A DNA stretch of 64,000 nucleotides from Lanius collurio (GCA_020086605.1 JACBWW010000016.1:17956482-18020481); one strand, 5' to 3'. Shown: positions 37,620-50,085, counted from the stretch's first letter. The notes: generated by a model from the letters alone, not told the origin. Numbers and translations: made by a program.

Positions 37620-37900
37620 AATGAGATAATCCATGTTTTCATCATCCATAGGCCTCTCTTTTCACGGGCCGTGGGCCGTACTTTATTAGGCTGAGCAGCT
37701 CTGGGCCTGCAAGAAAGAGGAGCCCTTTCTCATCCCGATGAGAATAGTGCAGTGAATGGATTCCAAGTGTTTACTCAGCATTTGTCTCGTGGTTTATCAA
37801 AGGAATGAGGAGGAGGTGCCGACAGACCTTTTGTCCTGCTGATGTGTTATGACAATGTTCCATGAATATGCAGAATGGCAGAAGGGATTAGAGCCAGTAC
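37620..37900. promoter_or_regulatory. Candidate enhancer with forkhead and TCF sites
   Basis: A compact block with retained CpGs (CACGGGCCG, CCCGATGAG, GTCTCGTGG, GCCGACAG). It contains a forkhead consensus TGTTTAC at 37768-37774 and a TCF/LEF site ATCAAAGG at 37796-37803, which runs into a TEAD-like GGAATG. It lies about 10.5 kb upstream of FOXE3. Enhancer activity is inferred. Confidence 0.3.
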
Positions 37901-37937
37901 AATTCCCCTCCGGCGCTTTTTTTTTTCTTTTTCTGCC

Positions 37938-37961
37938 TTTTTTTTTTTTTTTTTTTTTTTT
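37938..37961. repeat. Poly(T) run of 24
   Basis: An uninterrupted run of about 24 T bases, following a shorter T-rich tract from 37918. No SINE or LINE body is recognised at either side. Confidence 0.85.
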
Positions 37962-40900
37962 GCCTGGGATGTTCAGGGGTTTAAGAGTGACCTGCTCACA
38001 GTCAGGGCACTAAACATCAGATTTTCCTGCAGATAGGGGTGTAAAAGTCCCACACTTGTCCAAAGCTGTTAGCATCTGACTTGAAGGTTGGGCTGTCTTA
38101 GTCACTCACTGCTCTTTATGAAATTTCGTCTGGCAGGAACTGCCTGGCTGAAAGCTTTGTGTTTTGGGAGACATGGAGATATTGGGGCATAATTAAAACT
38201 TGAGTCAATCAGTGACACGTGAAGCCCAGGGCCTGTGGGGATGTGACCACTGCTCCCTGCTCTGCTGCTGTTGGTGTAGGCTGGCAGTGGTACCTTGCTG
38301 TGTTTTCCTGTTTCTTCCAAGAGTCCTGGACCAGGAGTTTGGGTGTGATTTGGTAAAAAGTGCTGACATCAGGCATCTTCATGTGCTGTTTTAGATGGAC
38401 AGGTTAATGAGATAACCCTTGTACACACCTCTGAGGTGATGGACATTATCTCTGTTTTCAGTATGGGGAAACTGCAGTGGGATGGTGGGAGCAGACACAT
38501 TGGTCCACAGGTCTAAATCCATCCTTTGGTGTTACTGACTCCTCATCTCAAGGTAACTGCTGGTGGCCAGCAGCTATCTGCTGGTAGTGTGGCTTTTTAG
38601 GTGCAATTATGCAAAGATGTACCATAGGAGAAATGACTCTTCATTGGTTTCCTGCATCCCGAGAATCCTTTCTGCCCTGTTGCTTAAATGGTCTGGTGGG
38701 AAGAGCTCCCCAGATGCATAAGAGGAATGATGACTTTGTGTCCATGTTGGGCCCCACCCTGGGAAGCAAAGTGTGGGACATGCTCAGCACTGGTATGATT
38801 CTTCTCTTGTTCAAGCCAACAGACCAAAGCAGTGCTGAGAGCTGTTAAATCCACCTCAAATCTCCCTTACCTCAACCAAAAAGTTGAAACTACCCTGTTA
38901 TGCCACTGCCACATATGCGTAAACTGATGGTTCTGGTCCTTCTAGCATGTGTTGCCTTTGTTTGGGATTTTGGTTGCTCTCTGGAGTATCTGGAAGACAT
39001 TTGGTCTGAATGAGAAGAGAGGTGAGGTGTAGCCTGCTCTCTCTCATTGAGCCCATGGGAATCACCCTGGCTGTGACAACCACAATAACTGCTGTGGGGA
39101 CATCCAGTGAAGGCCATCGGGGAAAAATTCCTGTCATATCCTCCCGTGCAGTGATGCTCTGAAGGTGGTCAAGGACACCAGGCTGCTCTGTTCCTGCCCC
39201 CTTGGAATATGTGCTGTGCAGGGCTGAGGTCAGGATCCCACAGCAGGCTTAACCTGTGGCCGTTGTTGCCGCTATTTTTCCCTGGAATGGGTGGGAATGG
39301 GGGAGTTTCTTCACAAGCATCAACCTGAACAAGGGCTGTGAGACCCTCTGCGGCATCGAGTTTCTGTTTGCTGAATGAGGCATTTGCTGAGCAGGGGGTT
39401 GGCAAGTTTGTAATTTGAGTGTGTGTTGGGGAAAAAGAGAAGAGGCAGAGCCTCCTTGCGAGTCCTGGCACCGGCTGTGCAGAGGTACCTCCTGCTGTTG
39501 TGGCATGTTTGTTCTTGCTGCTGTCCCTGTCCACCCCCCCCAGGAACACAAGCAGTAATTAGGTTAATGGATTTTGATGCAGTAAGCCCAAGCCCAGCTC
39601 TTGGCTGGTGGCCCCATGACAGCAGCTGGCAGTGGCTCCTGCTGACAGAGGGCGTGTGCTCTGATTTGCTCCCTGGGGAGCTTCTTGATTGGTCTGTGAG
39701 GGAAAAGTGACTTCCTATCTCCAGAGGCCAAGGACCGTGGTCTGGCCAGTGCTGATGTCCCTTCTGTGGGGTCTGCTCAGCACTGGGATGTGTTGATGAT
39801 GGGGGACCTGAGGCACTTCAGGCTTAGCTCTTAGGCCAGCCAAATTCTAGAGACTGGGTTAAAAGGTAAAAGAGTATTTTACCCCATCTGCCAGCTCTTG
39901 CCATCATCAGCAACAGAGGATCTTCCTTTGACCTCTGTGTGGGTGCACAAAAGACCACAGTTCTCATGTTGTCCTTTGCAATCTGGATTCTTCAATTGTG
40001 TAAGGAGTAAAGAAACCAAAACAATTAAATGGGAGCAAATCCTTCCCACTCTGAGAAATCTGTGATGAAAATACAAGGGTTGGCAGCCCTGGAAGGAAGC
40101 CAACCTTGGTCCCACAGGATGTTTACAGCACAGACACACCTGTTGGAGCAGCCTTCAGTTCTCTGCTCATCTTTTATCCTCTGGGATTGTGTTGGTAGCT
40201 GAAGGCTGCATCTGAGTCCCTTTTCCATAGGGGCAGACTAAGCAGTGGAAGAACAAGCCCATGGCAAACACCAGCCTCTGGATTTTGTGGGTCTACAAGG
40301 CAAAGCCATTAGGACCTATTTGACACCAGCTGTTTCTGTGGTGAAAGCTGCTGAATCCTCTGGTGGGGATCTGCCATGGTGCTGGCTGCCCACCCTTCAC
40401 CCCATAACTCTTCCATCCCTGTGGATAAGTACGTATCTCAAATACCTCTGTGTTGATGCTCCTCTGTTGCACCTCTGGTTTGGATGGATTAGCTGGATTC
40501 CTGACTTGCTTTTACAAATCTCTCCCAGACTCTTTAGGCTGGGAGAATGATGACCAGATTCTATTCTTTTTCCTCTTTGACCCAATCCCAGATTTGGCCC
40601 AGGTTTCCTATGCCTCCCTCTGCCTCGGTTTCCCTCCCTGTGTGATAGGGGGGCAAGCTGCCCCTTTTTAATCTTTTAGGTCTATGAAGATTTGCCATCC
40701 CTGCTGAGAAAAACACAAGGCAAGAAAATTTGTGCAAAGTTTGTACACCCCAAGTTTGGTGTAAAGAAAATAGATAATGTTCAATCCTCTGATCATCTTC
40801 CAAAGAAGAATGTGTAGTGCAGTAAAAAGAGAGGGAAAGGAAGCAGTTGATACCAAATTTTGTCTCCTGACTTGTCTTGGGCCAAGTCTGCAAGGACAAA

Positions 40901-43900
40901 GCATTCTCTTGGTTATCCCTGGGAGAGAAATCCCTCCCTTCTCTGACATGTCAGCATCTCAGGTCTCAGTCATACATCACAGATGGCCTCCTCAACTCTG
41001 ACACTTCTGCTTAAGCCCATCAAATGGAGCAGGCAGAGAAAAAGGTGAGATAAATATTGAAGTTCTGGCTGCAGTGGAAAAATAGAGATCTTTGCTCATT
41101 TACCACAGGTTTTTCGTTCAGAAAACTTGACAACAGGCTGTTGTTCACCCATTCCTATTCAAAAGCTAAATTATGAAGGTTAAGTCACTAGCTCTATCCT
41201 ACAGAATCACAAAAATCTTTTTCATACAAACAAAAACTAAATGTATGCAATATATAACACTATGCAGGGGGGAGGGGGGGAAGCTTCCATAGATGCCAAT
41301 TAGATGCATCTGCAAAGTAAATGTAGGGTTTTTGGTTCCATCAGAGAGTATTTGGATGATGGTTGTGATGATGTCACTGCCTTGCTGCTTTGCTCCAGAT
41401 GAGTCAGTCCTTCATGCTCTGCTTGCATTTAGAAATGGGCAAAATAATTTCTGATGTTTCCCCAAGGGTTCACAGTATTGGACATTTTTAAAGACGAGTT
41501 CTTGTTTCTGATAACATGAAGTCTCCAGACTCTGCTCATGGGCCCTCCTTGAGGATGAGATGATGTGAAGGCAGAGCTACTCTGCTGATAAGGGAGGTCA
41601 GTATCTGTTTTTGCACCTATCCTCTTGAGTAACAAGGATCCAAGCCAGGTCTCAAATCCAAATCCATCTCCCTCATTGTTTATACTCAAGGTGGCACTAG
41701 CAGATGGAGTTGGTCTCATTGCTAACCTTCTAAATGGACCCTGAGACCATGGCCTGGATGCTGCTGCCTCCCTGCATCAGATGTTGCCTGTGAGATGGAA
41801 ATTCCCATCTCAGCTGGAGGACTCCAGTGCCCACAGCTTTTCAGCAGTGGCAAATGGAAACAAATTCACTGAATCTCTGTGGACCCCCAAATTAAAGAAA
41901 TGCCTGTATTGATTGTCCCAGCCCCAAGCAGCACCAGGCAGGGATGGTTTTGGCTGGAAGGAATGCGAGGCAAATGCTGTGATTGATACTTGCCCAGTCT
42001 GATTTGAGTCGGAATCATCTCTCTCCCCTTCTCACTGGGAAATGATGTGATGAACACCAGCCCACCATGGCTGGAGACCCTTTTCCTGCACCACATGCAC
42101 TTTGAAGTCATTGCACAGGATCTTAAATTTTGGTCATCTCGAAGGCAGATGAGGTTGTCACAACCTCAGCTAGCTTCTGCACCAACACACACATGTGGTG
42201 AGCTCTTTCCATTTGGGACTAAAGGGCTGGGCAGTGGCCAGGTGTGAGGATCTTTCTTCTTTCCCCCCCGGATCACCACCTTATGTCTTCACCTCTGTGT
42301 CCCATTCTATCCCCACCACCTCATGAGACCCTACATCCTACACAGCCTCCATTCACTTGGTCCCACCAGCTTATGGGGTGCCCTGTACCTCCTGCTGAGG
42401 TTAGTGTTCCTTCTCAGAGGTGTGTGGCTGGGCTGGGGGGATTAAGGAGTCTTTGTTTCAAAAGCACTTTAAGTGGTGAGAAGAAAAACAACCTGCAGCT
42501 AGGGCTGTGGGCAGATCAGGCTGAAGGTTCAAGAGAGGAGGGAAATTTTCATGACAGAAGCATGCTCCTGGCCTGAAGGGAGGGAAAAGGCTGTTATGGT
42601 TGGAGTCAATGAAATCACTGCTGGCAGGAGCATTAAACAGAGGAAAAAAGAGAGCAGGTAGTGAGGCAGCAAGGTGGGATTGCTTGCAGCTAATTGTTCT
42701 GGTGGTTTTAAGGGAGTAGCAAATCCACAAGGAAAAGGGAAAGTTTTGCACTGAAGTCCTTGCCTGGGAACTCTGGAGTGGGGTAGCTGGGTGTCATTTC
42801 CTTGATTTCATTGACAAACCTGAGCCTCAGCAGGCTTTGGGAGCTGGAGACAGGGTTTGGGCAGCAGGAAAGCCTTTCACATGGCAGCTAGGAAGCACTG
42901 GGAAGAGGCAGAACTAGGAAAGGCTTGGAATAATGTGTGGGATCAGAGGGAAGGAAATAGTGTGGCAATGCACATAACACCCTTGCTGCAGTGGCCCTGT
43001 CCAGGCTAGGTTTTTGTGCCAGTTTCTGTCCTGTGATCCTCAGATGGATTTGTAGTGGCTTCAGGCATGCCCAGTGTGCCAGCTTCCCCTGTGGGCCTGG
43101 CTGCCTATTCCTATAGTGAAAGCCTCAACATTTCTGGGGAAGGATCAGAACCTTTAGAACGATCTCTGCAAGGCATAGAGCTTTAACCACCTACATGGCA
43201 TCCTCCAAACACCACCTGGGAAACTTGGTCAGTGGGCATCAGCATTTTGTTGGGAAAGGACATATTTTCAGGAGAATTTGGAGGTAGCTGGAAAGCAGGA
43301 AACTGTGGGTTTATATTGTTTTATGAAGCCAAATAGTTAAATATTATTTACTAACCCCATGCATGACCCACACTTTGGTGTTCTCAGTGTGTTGAAGCCA
43401 CCAGGCAGGATGGCTGAGAAACCAGTGAGAGGGACCAGCTCAGCCTGGCCCTTGTGCTTGGCCTTTCCTTAGGCTTGGGTTCTGGCCACAAGGTATGGAT
43501 CTGGGGCAGACATTTAAGGAGCATTTTGTTGCAGAAAGAGGGAAAAGGAAATATTTATTCACCCCAATTATTGAGGTTTGTCTTGAGCCAAGAAAAAAAC
43601 AACAAAGTTTGTCAAGTGAAGTCTTCCAAACTCCATATCAAACTTCATCCCCCATGGCCTTCAACAGCTGAAGTCCCATGGAATCTCTTTTGTTTTCTTT
43701 CAAATTTAAACAAAAATATGCTTTGGTTAGGATTATTATTTTTGATAAACAGACACATTTTTTTTCCTCCCATTCCCCCCCCCCCCCTTTTTTTTTATAG
43801 GAATAAAAGAAAACTTTAAAAATATTACATCAAAATTAATTTGGGGAAGAAAATCTGGACTGGTTGTAGTGGGAAAAAACCCCCAAACTTGCCCACAAAG

Positions 43901-44424
43901 GTGAAGAATAGTTCAAAAGTTCCTTTCTCTAGATTTTTTTCCCTGCCGTTTCACAGTTCTTGTACATGATTTTACCTATACTTTTTGTGAATAAGTGATT
44001 TTGTCTGGACCTTACTGCACAGTTGCCTACAAATACATAAGTGACTCAGAGAGTTAGTTCTCAGGAAAAATTTATTTGCTTTGGTTATCAGTTTCCTGCA
44101 TCTTGAAGAAATGGAATAGCTCAGGAAGGCTGTTTAATCATGGCTTCTTTGACCCCAGCCATTGCCTGGTGTCCTGGGCTGGTTTTTGCGTGGCTGCTGG
44201 TCCTGAGCAATGTGGTGGCCCCACTCCTGCACATGTGCTGGCTGTGGTCACAAGGCACGGAGTGGACCCTCTGCTGCTTGCTCTCATTGCTGTTCTCCAT
44301 CAGAAGTTCCTCCCTTGAGAGTGGCACCCCATGGGGGAAATGTCCCAGGAGGAAAGGATTTGTCACACACCTTCGAGCCGTCCTCACCTCATTGAAATGT
44401 GCTGAGCTCTTAATGTGGCTCACC
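37962..44424. other. Intergenic DNA without recognised features
   Basis: Six and a half kilobases of CpG-poor sequence with chance open frames only. A C13/T9 homopolymer pair lies at 43775-43796. I see no gene, repeat family or clear regulatory signature. Confidence 0.5.
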
Positions 44425-44688
44425 TTGGTGCTGCCAAGCAATAGGACAGGAGGCAATGAGCAGAAAATGATGCACAGGGAGTCCCACCTGAACATGAGTA
44501 AGAACTTTACTGTGTGAGCGACTGGGCACTGGAATAGGTTTGTCAGAGATGGAGACTCCCTCACTGCAGATATTCAAGCACTGTCTGGATGCAATCCTGG
44601 GCTCTGGAATGATTCTGCTTGGGCAGGGAGGTGGGACCAGATGACCACTGTGGTCCCTCTCAGTCGGACCCATTCTGTGATTCTGTGG
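44425..44688 (+). mobile_element. CR1 LINE 3' fragment
   Basis: The segment contains AGGACAGGAGGCAATGAGCA, CCACCTGAACATGAGTAAGA, CACTGGAATAGG, CAGATATTCAAGCA and GGGACCAGATGACC, and ends CATTCTGTGATTCTGTG. All are typical of the CR1 3' end. The usual GGCTGCCCAGGGA phrase is partly deleted around 44540. It is 5'-truncated and inactive. Confidence 0.9.
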
Positions 44689-47600
44689 GCACTGTGATTC
44701 ACTTTCTGGTGGCAAAGCCTTCCCCACTGCACAGGGCAGCTGTGGTGGGAGGCTCTCTCAAGGCTCTTCTGAGGGGTCTCCATCTGGGAGTTTGGAGCAT
44801 GGGTGGATTCAGACATGGATACACAGAGACTGGGAATGGGCTCAAGTGTTATGTCAGGGCAGTGGTGCACTTACAGCTTTCAGCCAAGGAAGTACCTGAA
44901 CGTTTGGTAAGTGATGGGGTAATTCAGGACCATCCTAAGAGCGCCCTCGGCAGGTTTTGTGTCATTAGAGCATCCCCCAGGGGCCACTGCTGGCTCTGAG
45001 GCTGGAGGGTGCTTTGCACAGCTCACCGTGGAATTTCTAGGGAGAGGAATAGGAGAAGCCCTTGCTCTCAGGGCTCCCACCCTCTCTTTTTCCTTGCACA
45101 TCCCAGGGGGACCAAGAAACAGATGGCTGTTTCATAGGTAGTCAGAGGGCTCTGGAAACAAGGATGATCCAAATGCAACTATGCCCAGTGCAGACATCCA
45201 GGCTACTGTTTTACTCAGGACAGGACAAAGCCACTGGTCTCTCAGCATGGCTGCATTAAAGATCATGAACCTCCTGCCCAGTTACCCCCATACTACATGT
45301 GGTTCAACAGAAGATTGTTTGGTTCTGGGCTTAAACCAGAAGCTGGCTGAGGGTGCACAGCCCCACTCCTCTGCAGTGAAGCAAGTTCACCTGTGCTGTA
45401 AAGTGATTTGTGTGTACCTTTCTAGAGGAGGCTTCAGCTCCAGTGCAGAACAGTTCAGGAGCTGGAGGCTGAAATCACTCTGTGTACTCAAGATGAACTG
45501 ATGCAGAAGGCAACAGATGCTGGCAAAACTTACACTTACTTAGTAAATATGATTTATTCCCTTATCACCTCATTTTAAAGAGAGTTCCGGATCACATTTG
45601 TTTGGTAGCCACCTTTATTATTGTCTTCCACTTTTTAACAACAGATCTGGGCCAAAGAGCACCCTGATTGAGAAAGCATATGTGGGAATAAGAGTCTGTG
45701 TTCTGGCCTTCCTTATTCCATGGTAAAACACAGTTTCCTGTCTGTGCTCCTGCCCACCTCTGTCCTGCTGTTTTATCTGTCTGACAGAGCTATTTTGACA
45801 TCTGGGTCTTGACCCACTGAAGTTGAGAGCAGTTTGAATGGCCCCATCAGCTTTAAAGTGACTACTCACCAGCTGGAGTCAGAGCCAGCCCATAGCCCCA
45901 GACAGGGCCAGGACTTCTCCCTCTGTGTGTAAAATAGCATGAGATCAGAGCCTGGGACTATAAACACCTAAAGCAGTTGGGTCTTCATAGCCCATTGTCC
46001 AGGTGAGATGTCTCTTCCATTGCTAGATCTGACCTGAGGTGCAGGCAGCTCCAGATCCAGCCATACTGTTGAGTTTTCTTTTTCAACTCGTTTTCAGTTG
46101 TTAAGGTTAATTAAAAAAAAAAAAAAAGGAGAAAGTGTGTGATACGTCAGGGCTGTTTGCTGTGATTGAGAAAAGCTGTTCCTCTTTCGCACTCCATCAC
46201 CCTTTTCCCTCCCAAACTCATTCTTGCCAAATCAGAATACATTAAAATCCCTGCATCAACATGAAAATCTCACCAGCTAATGTTTGCAAAGCTGAAGGTT
46301 TCCATCCCTCCAGGTAGGTAACTTTCTTTGTGCAGTCTGGAGTGATCCTTAGTGACTTCCTTCTTGGCTATCTGTCCTGCTGCCCTCTCCAGTGAGTGGA
46401 AAAGTCAGATCCTCCTGCCGAAATTAACCAAAATTAAATTGCTTGATTTAAATGCGTGCTCCACGAGAAATATGAATTTTCTGTTCTTGTTCCCTTGGCT
46501 TTTGCAAGGTGAATGAACAGTCCCAGCTGTGCCTTTCATTTGCTTTCCTCCCTGAAGATCTGTGTCTGGAGAAAGGCACCTTTCTCCAAGGCTGTGTTTC
46601 ACCCTTTTTCACATATTCTCTGTCCTCCAGCCAGCACCTATATTCCTGTTATCCTCATGTGGCAGAATGGAAACTGAGGCAGTTAACTGCAACAGCACTG
46701 GTCAGTGTCAGACCAGGACTAGACCCATGATTCCCTGAGCCCTGGAGAGTGGAAGAAGAGCCACAAATATCTGCAGGAAAAATACAGCACAAACAAAACC
46801 AGGTGCAGGCACAAGAAGAGGAATGAGTGTTGGTGGGAGATAACCGAGAGGGTGAATTTAAAACCACTAGCAAATGCTTAAAGGAAAGGGCTGAAACCTC
46901 TTCTCCAAAAAGCTGGGTGGCTTTTTAGTTTAAAAAGGAAGGGAGGAGGATGATAGGACCTGGTCAAGCTCACCTGCTTGCCTCAGTGGAAAAAAACATT
47001 CATTGTGCTTTGCTATTGGAAATACTTTCCAACAAGTTACAAAGTTGGAGGCTTCAAGTTTTACTCCAGCAGGGACATATGAAGGGATCTGCCACTGCCT
47101 TCATGGTAGACTTTTCCACCTGTCTCCCCAAGACAGGGACGTGTAGCTATGCCTAAAACTGTGATCTGGTTATAAAAGTTCCTCCTGGCTTGTACAGCCC
47201 ACCCTTAAGCAGAGGCTCCCTTCCCTGCTCTGGGCTGGGGTCTCCTTAGGCAGGCATTTGGCTTAGAGGTGATTTTCAGGAGCAATGGGTGAGGACAGTA
47301 TCAAAGTCTCAGATTTTTTGGTGCTGCTAAAGCAGCCACCAGCCCCCATTAGTTCTGGTCGTGGTCTATGCTGCAGTTCTGCCCAGCCACCTCACTCTGG
47401 AGAACTGACGACGTTTTACTGAAACTCGGTAGGGAATTCTGAGACTGGTGTCTTCCTTCAGCTTCATACTCTCTGCAGTGATAAAGAGACCCTCATTTTC
47501 TCTATCCATTTCTGAAGTGCTGGCCCTGTCCGCCATCCCTTGCCTGCGCTGTGGGAGCTACCTCTGGGTAGCCCTGAGCTCTGCGGACCATTTCCCTTTC
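44689..47600. other. Upstream flank of FOXE3
   Basis: No gene or repeat family is recognised. A 15-A run lies near 46113. The stretch 46130-46470 holds several A+T-rich homeodomain-like motifs (GGTTAATTAA, GAAATTAACC, TGATTTAAATG) and isolated CpGs (GATACGTCAG, CCACGAG), so it could include a proximal FOXE3 enhancer, but this is weak. Confidence 0.4.
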
Positions 47601-48142
47601 TCCTGGAAAAAGAAAAAAAACCCCTTTTCCCGGGATTTCCTTACCTATGAGGTCTTACCAAGCTGCAAAGTAACTAAACCGACGGGCTGGGTTTCAAGGA
47701 GAGCCCCCGGCTCTTGGCGGCGCTGAGTTGGAGTCACCACTGAGTGCTTTTCACGGGGAAAAAGACAACGAAATCCAAGCGCAGAAGGCGTCCCGGCGAG
47801 AGGTTACCTGCTCTACTGCTGCGGGCTGGCGGCGGCACCAAACTCGCCCCGGGCTGGCCGTCGGGACTCGTTTTGTTTGGTTTTTCTCCTGGGAGGAAGC
47901 ACCAGCTCCGAGCAAAGCGAAGCGCCGCCGACAAGGGCCGGGCGGAGAGTTGGCCGCAGCGCTGGCCCCGGGACCCCCGGGGGAGGGACCTCTCGGGGGC
48001 ACGGCTATGGAAGGAACCCCAGGAGAGGCTAGGGGATTTAGTGCTGAGAGTCGGGACCCCTCCCCGGGGGCCTCCTCCTCCCGCCGGGGGAGAGGGGCCG
48101 GGCGGGCCGGCACCGCACGCCCCTCCGGGGGGGCGAGTGCCC

Positions 48143-48150
48143 TATATATT
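48143..48150 (+). promoter_or_regulatory. FOXE3: FOXE3 TATA box
   Basis: TATATATT stands alone in a G+C-rich context 166 bases before the start codon. It predicts a transcription start near 48175 and a 5' UTR of about 135 nt that is pyrimidine-rich (repeated CCCCTTCC). Confidence 0.6.
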
Positions 48151-48308
48151 GCCAAGCGGCTCGGGACCGACCTCCCCATCGCAGGGAGCTGCCGCCGAGC
48201 CTGCCCCCTTCCCCTTCCCCTCCCTCTCCCCTTCCCCTCCCCTTGGGGGGGCTCTTTCTCCCACCGCTCCCCCCCATCCTCCGAGGAGGAGGCAGGCGAG
48301 GGCCGTAT

Positions 48309-49463
48309 ATGAACGCGGCCGGCTTCCCCTGCCTGCGAGGCATGTGCACGCTGCCGGCGCCCAGCCCCGCGGCCAGCCCCGGCTCCCCCGGGCCGCCGCG
48401 GGGGTCTCCGCAAGCACCGCCGGTGAAGCCGGAGCCGCGGGGCGCCGGGAGCAGCCCGGCCCCGCCGCCGCCGCCTGAGGAGCCGCCGCCCCCCGCCGGG
48501 GGCCGCCGGAGGAAGCGGCCGGTGCAGCGGGGCAAGCCCCCGTACTCCTACATCGCCCTCATCGCCATGGCCATCGCCAACGCCGCCGAGAGGAAGCTCA
48601 CCTTGGGGGGCATCTACAAGTTCATCACCGAGCGCTTCCCCTTCTACCGGGAGAACCCAAAGAAGTGGCAGAACAGCATCCGCCACAACCTCACCCTCAA
48701 CGACTGCTTCGTCAAAATCCCCCGGGAGCCCGGACATCCCGGCAAGGGCAACTACTGGACACTGGATCCGGCTGCAGAGGACATGTTTGACAACGGGAGT
48801 TTCCTGCGCCGGAGGAAGCGCTTCAAGCGCACCGACATCACCACCTACCCCGGCTACATGCAGAACTCCAGCGCCTTCACGCCCCCGCCCGCCGGCCGCC
48901 CTGCGGCACCCACAGCGCCTTACCCCAATGCCCTCTGCTCGCCTGGCTACGGCCCCCAGCTCTCCAGCACCGTCTTCCACCCCTATGCAGCCGGGGCAGC
49001 ACCGCCGGCACAGCATCCCAGGATGTTCAGCATCGACAGCCTCATCAGCGGGCAGCAGGCCCTGCAGCCCTCACCGCCCTCCGAGCTGGGCCACCCATCG
49101 CTGGGCTTGCCCGGAGCCGAGCTGGCTCCTGCCTGCTCTGCCGGCAGCTCCGAGCCTCCCTGCTTCCAGGCACAGCCCGTCAGCCCTGGCTTGTTGGGCC
49201 GGGCCGGCCCCAACTCCCTGGCGTACCCCTATGCCGCCTCGCCCCCGCACCTGCCCGTGGCTCAGGGCAGCTACTCGCCCAGCAGCCCGCAGCTCTACGG
49301 GGCTCCCAACAGACTGGCCCTGCCGGCCATGCGGCCTCCGGCCTGTGCCGAGCACGGCGAGCAGCTCCTGGGGCTCTCCGCGTCACCCCTCGGCCAGTTC
49401 GGCTCCAGCAACACCTACATGAGGCAGCCCAACTTCCCCGCCGGCCTGGAGCGCTACATGTGA
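48309..49463 (+). CDS. FOXE3: Forkhead box protein E3, single exon
   Basis: A forkhead transcription factor which in vertebrates keeps lens epithelial cells proliferating and is needed for lens vesicle formation; it acts in the nucleus. The 384-residue protein has a proline-rich N-terminus, a basic stretch GRRRKRP (65-71), and a complete forkhead domain from about KPPYSYIAL (76-84) through [17 protein letters not shown] (120-136) to RRRKRFKR (167-174). The recognition helix [13 protein letters not shown] is intact. FOXE3 rather than FOXE1 is indicated by [16 protein letters not shown], by the RMFSIDSLI motif (238-246), by the C-terminal [15 protein letters not shown] and by linkage to CMPK1. 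The protein is longer than human FOXE3 (319 residues from memory). The start is the first ATG in frame; the frame extends upstream to 48243 only through a TTG codon. A second in-frame ATG at 48342 (residue 12) is possible. Stop TGA is at 49461. There are no introns and no damage. Confidence 0.96.
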   Translation: MNAAGFPCLRGMCTLPAPSPAASPGSPGPPRGSPQAPPVKPEPRGAGSSPAPPPPPEEPPPPAGGRRRKRPVQRGKPPYSYIALIAMAIANAAERKLTLGGIYKFITERFPFYRENPKKWQNSIRHNLTLNDCFVKIPREPGHPGKGNYWTLDPAAEDMFDNGSFLRRRKRFKRTDITTYPGYMQNSSAFTPPPAGRPAAPTAPYPNALCSPGYGPQLSSTVFHPYAAGAAPPAQHPRMFSIDSLISGQQALQPSPPSELGHPSLGLPGAELAPACSAGSSEPPCFQAQPVSPGLLGRAGPNSLAYPYAASPPHLPVAQGSYSPSSPQLYGAPNRLALPAMRPPACAEHGEQLLGLSASPLGQFGSSNTYMRQPNFPAGLERYM

Positions 49464-50085
49464 TGGGGCTGAGGGGGCTTGGCCGGACATCCCCAGGCTC
49501 CCACCAGCGGCTCTGGACAAGCGGACTTCTCCCTCCTGTGGGGGTCAGCGGGGGTAGAGTCGGGGGTCCCTGGCCCTTGGCTCTATGCGGACACACACGT
49601 GTGGGAGGACTCAATTCCTCTCTTTCTCAGCTTATTTTGAAGTGGAAGCAAGGTGATCTGTTTATCTGCTCCATTCCTGCCTGGAAAAGCCCTGGCTGCA
49701 TCTGCCAGGCAGGGCTTCCCACGCTCGCCCTTGTGCCCAGCCTGGCCCCGGGGATGCCGCCTGCAGCAGTGCACCCCGGGGCACTGCCAGGGCGAGGAGG
49801 AGCACACTCAGGAGGTGGGTGCATGGTGTAACATGCAGGAACTCTCTCTGAAATGGGCTTTCTCCTCTTTTCCCTGAGTGCCTCCCATGTAACTGGAATG
49901 AAAGTTACCAAAAAACCCCACTAAACAAGTTCACTGGATTTTAAATATTTAAGATGTTTATCATTTCCTCTCCCTGTAGGAAAAGAAACCCCAACTTGAC
50001 TTCTTCTTTTTACTATTTTTAAAATTTACTTTTATTGTTAGAAAGGACATTTTTAAAATAAAGATTTTTCTTCCAACATGGCCAG
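49464..50085 (+). other. FOXE3: FOXE3 3' untranslated region
   Basis: About 600 bases run from the stop codon to just past the AATAAA at 50057-50062. Composition moves from G+C-rich to A+T-rich along it. The end is inferred from the signal. Confidence 0.65.
50057..50062 (+). terminator. FOXE3: FOXE3 polyadenylation signal
   Basis: AATAAA occurs in an A+T-rich stretch 594 bases after the stop codon and is followed by T-rich sequence and GTGCTGCTGTT downstream. It is the first canonical signal after FOXE3. Confidence 0.7.

Larger units (their letters stand above)
47690..49620. promoter_or_regulatory. FOXE3: CpG island covering FOXE3
   Basis: G+C and CpG content rise sharply at about 47690 and fall off after the end of the coding region near 49600. 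The island covers the promoter and the whole single exon, as is common for developmental transcription factor genes. The very long open frames on both strands inside it (for example 47751-49016 on the minus strand) follow from this composition. Confidence 0.85.

Noticed and set aside
43775..43796. Poly(C)/poly(T) junction
   Set aside because: Simple homopolymers with no gene or element attached.
47744..48478. 244-codon plus-strand frame overlapping the FOXE3 5' region
   Set aside because: Different frame from FOXE3, no ATG at its start, arginine/proline-rich composition artefact.
47751..49016. 421-codon minus-strand open frame opposite FOXE3
   Set aside because: It lies inside the CpG island and is the antisense shadow of FOXE3; the G+C-rich composition removes stops, and the peptide is low-complexity R/G/A without a domain.
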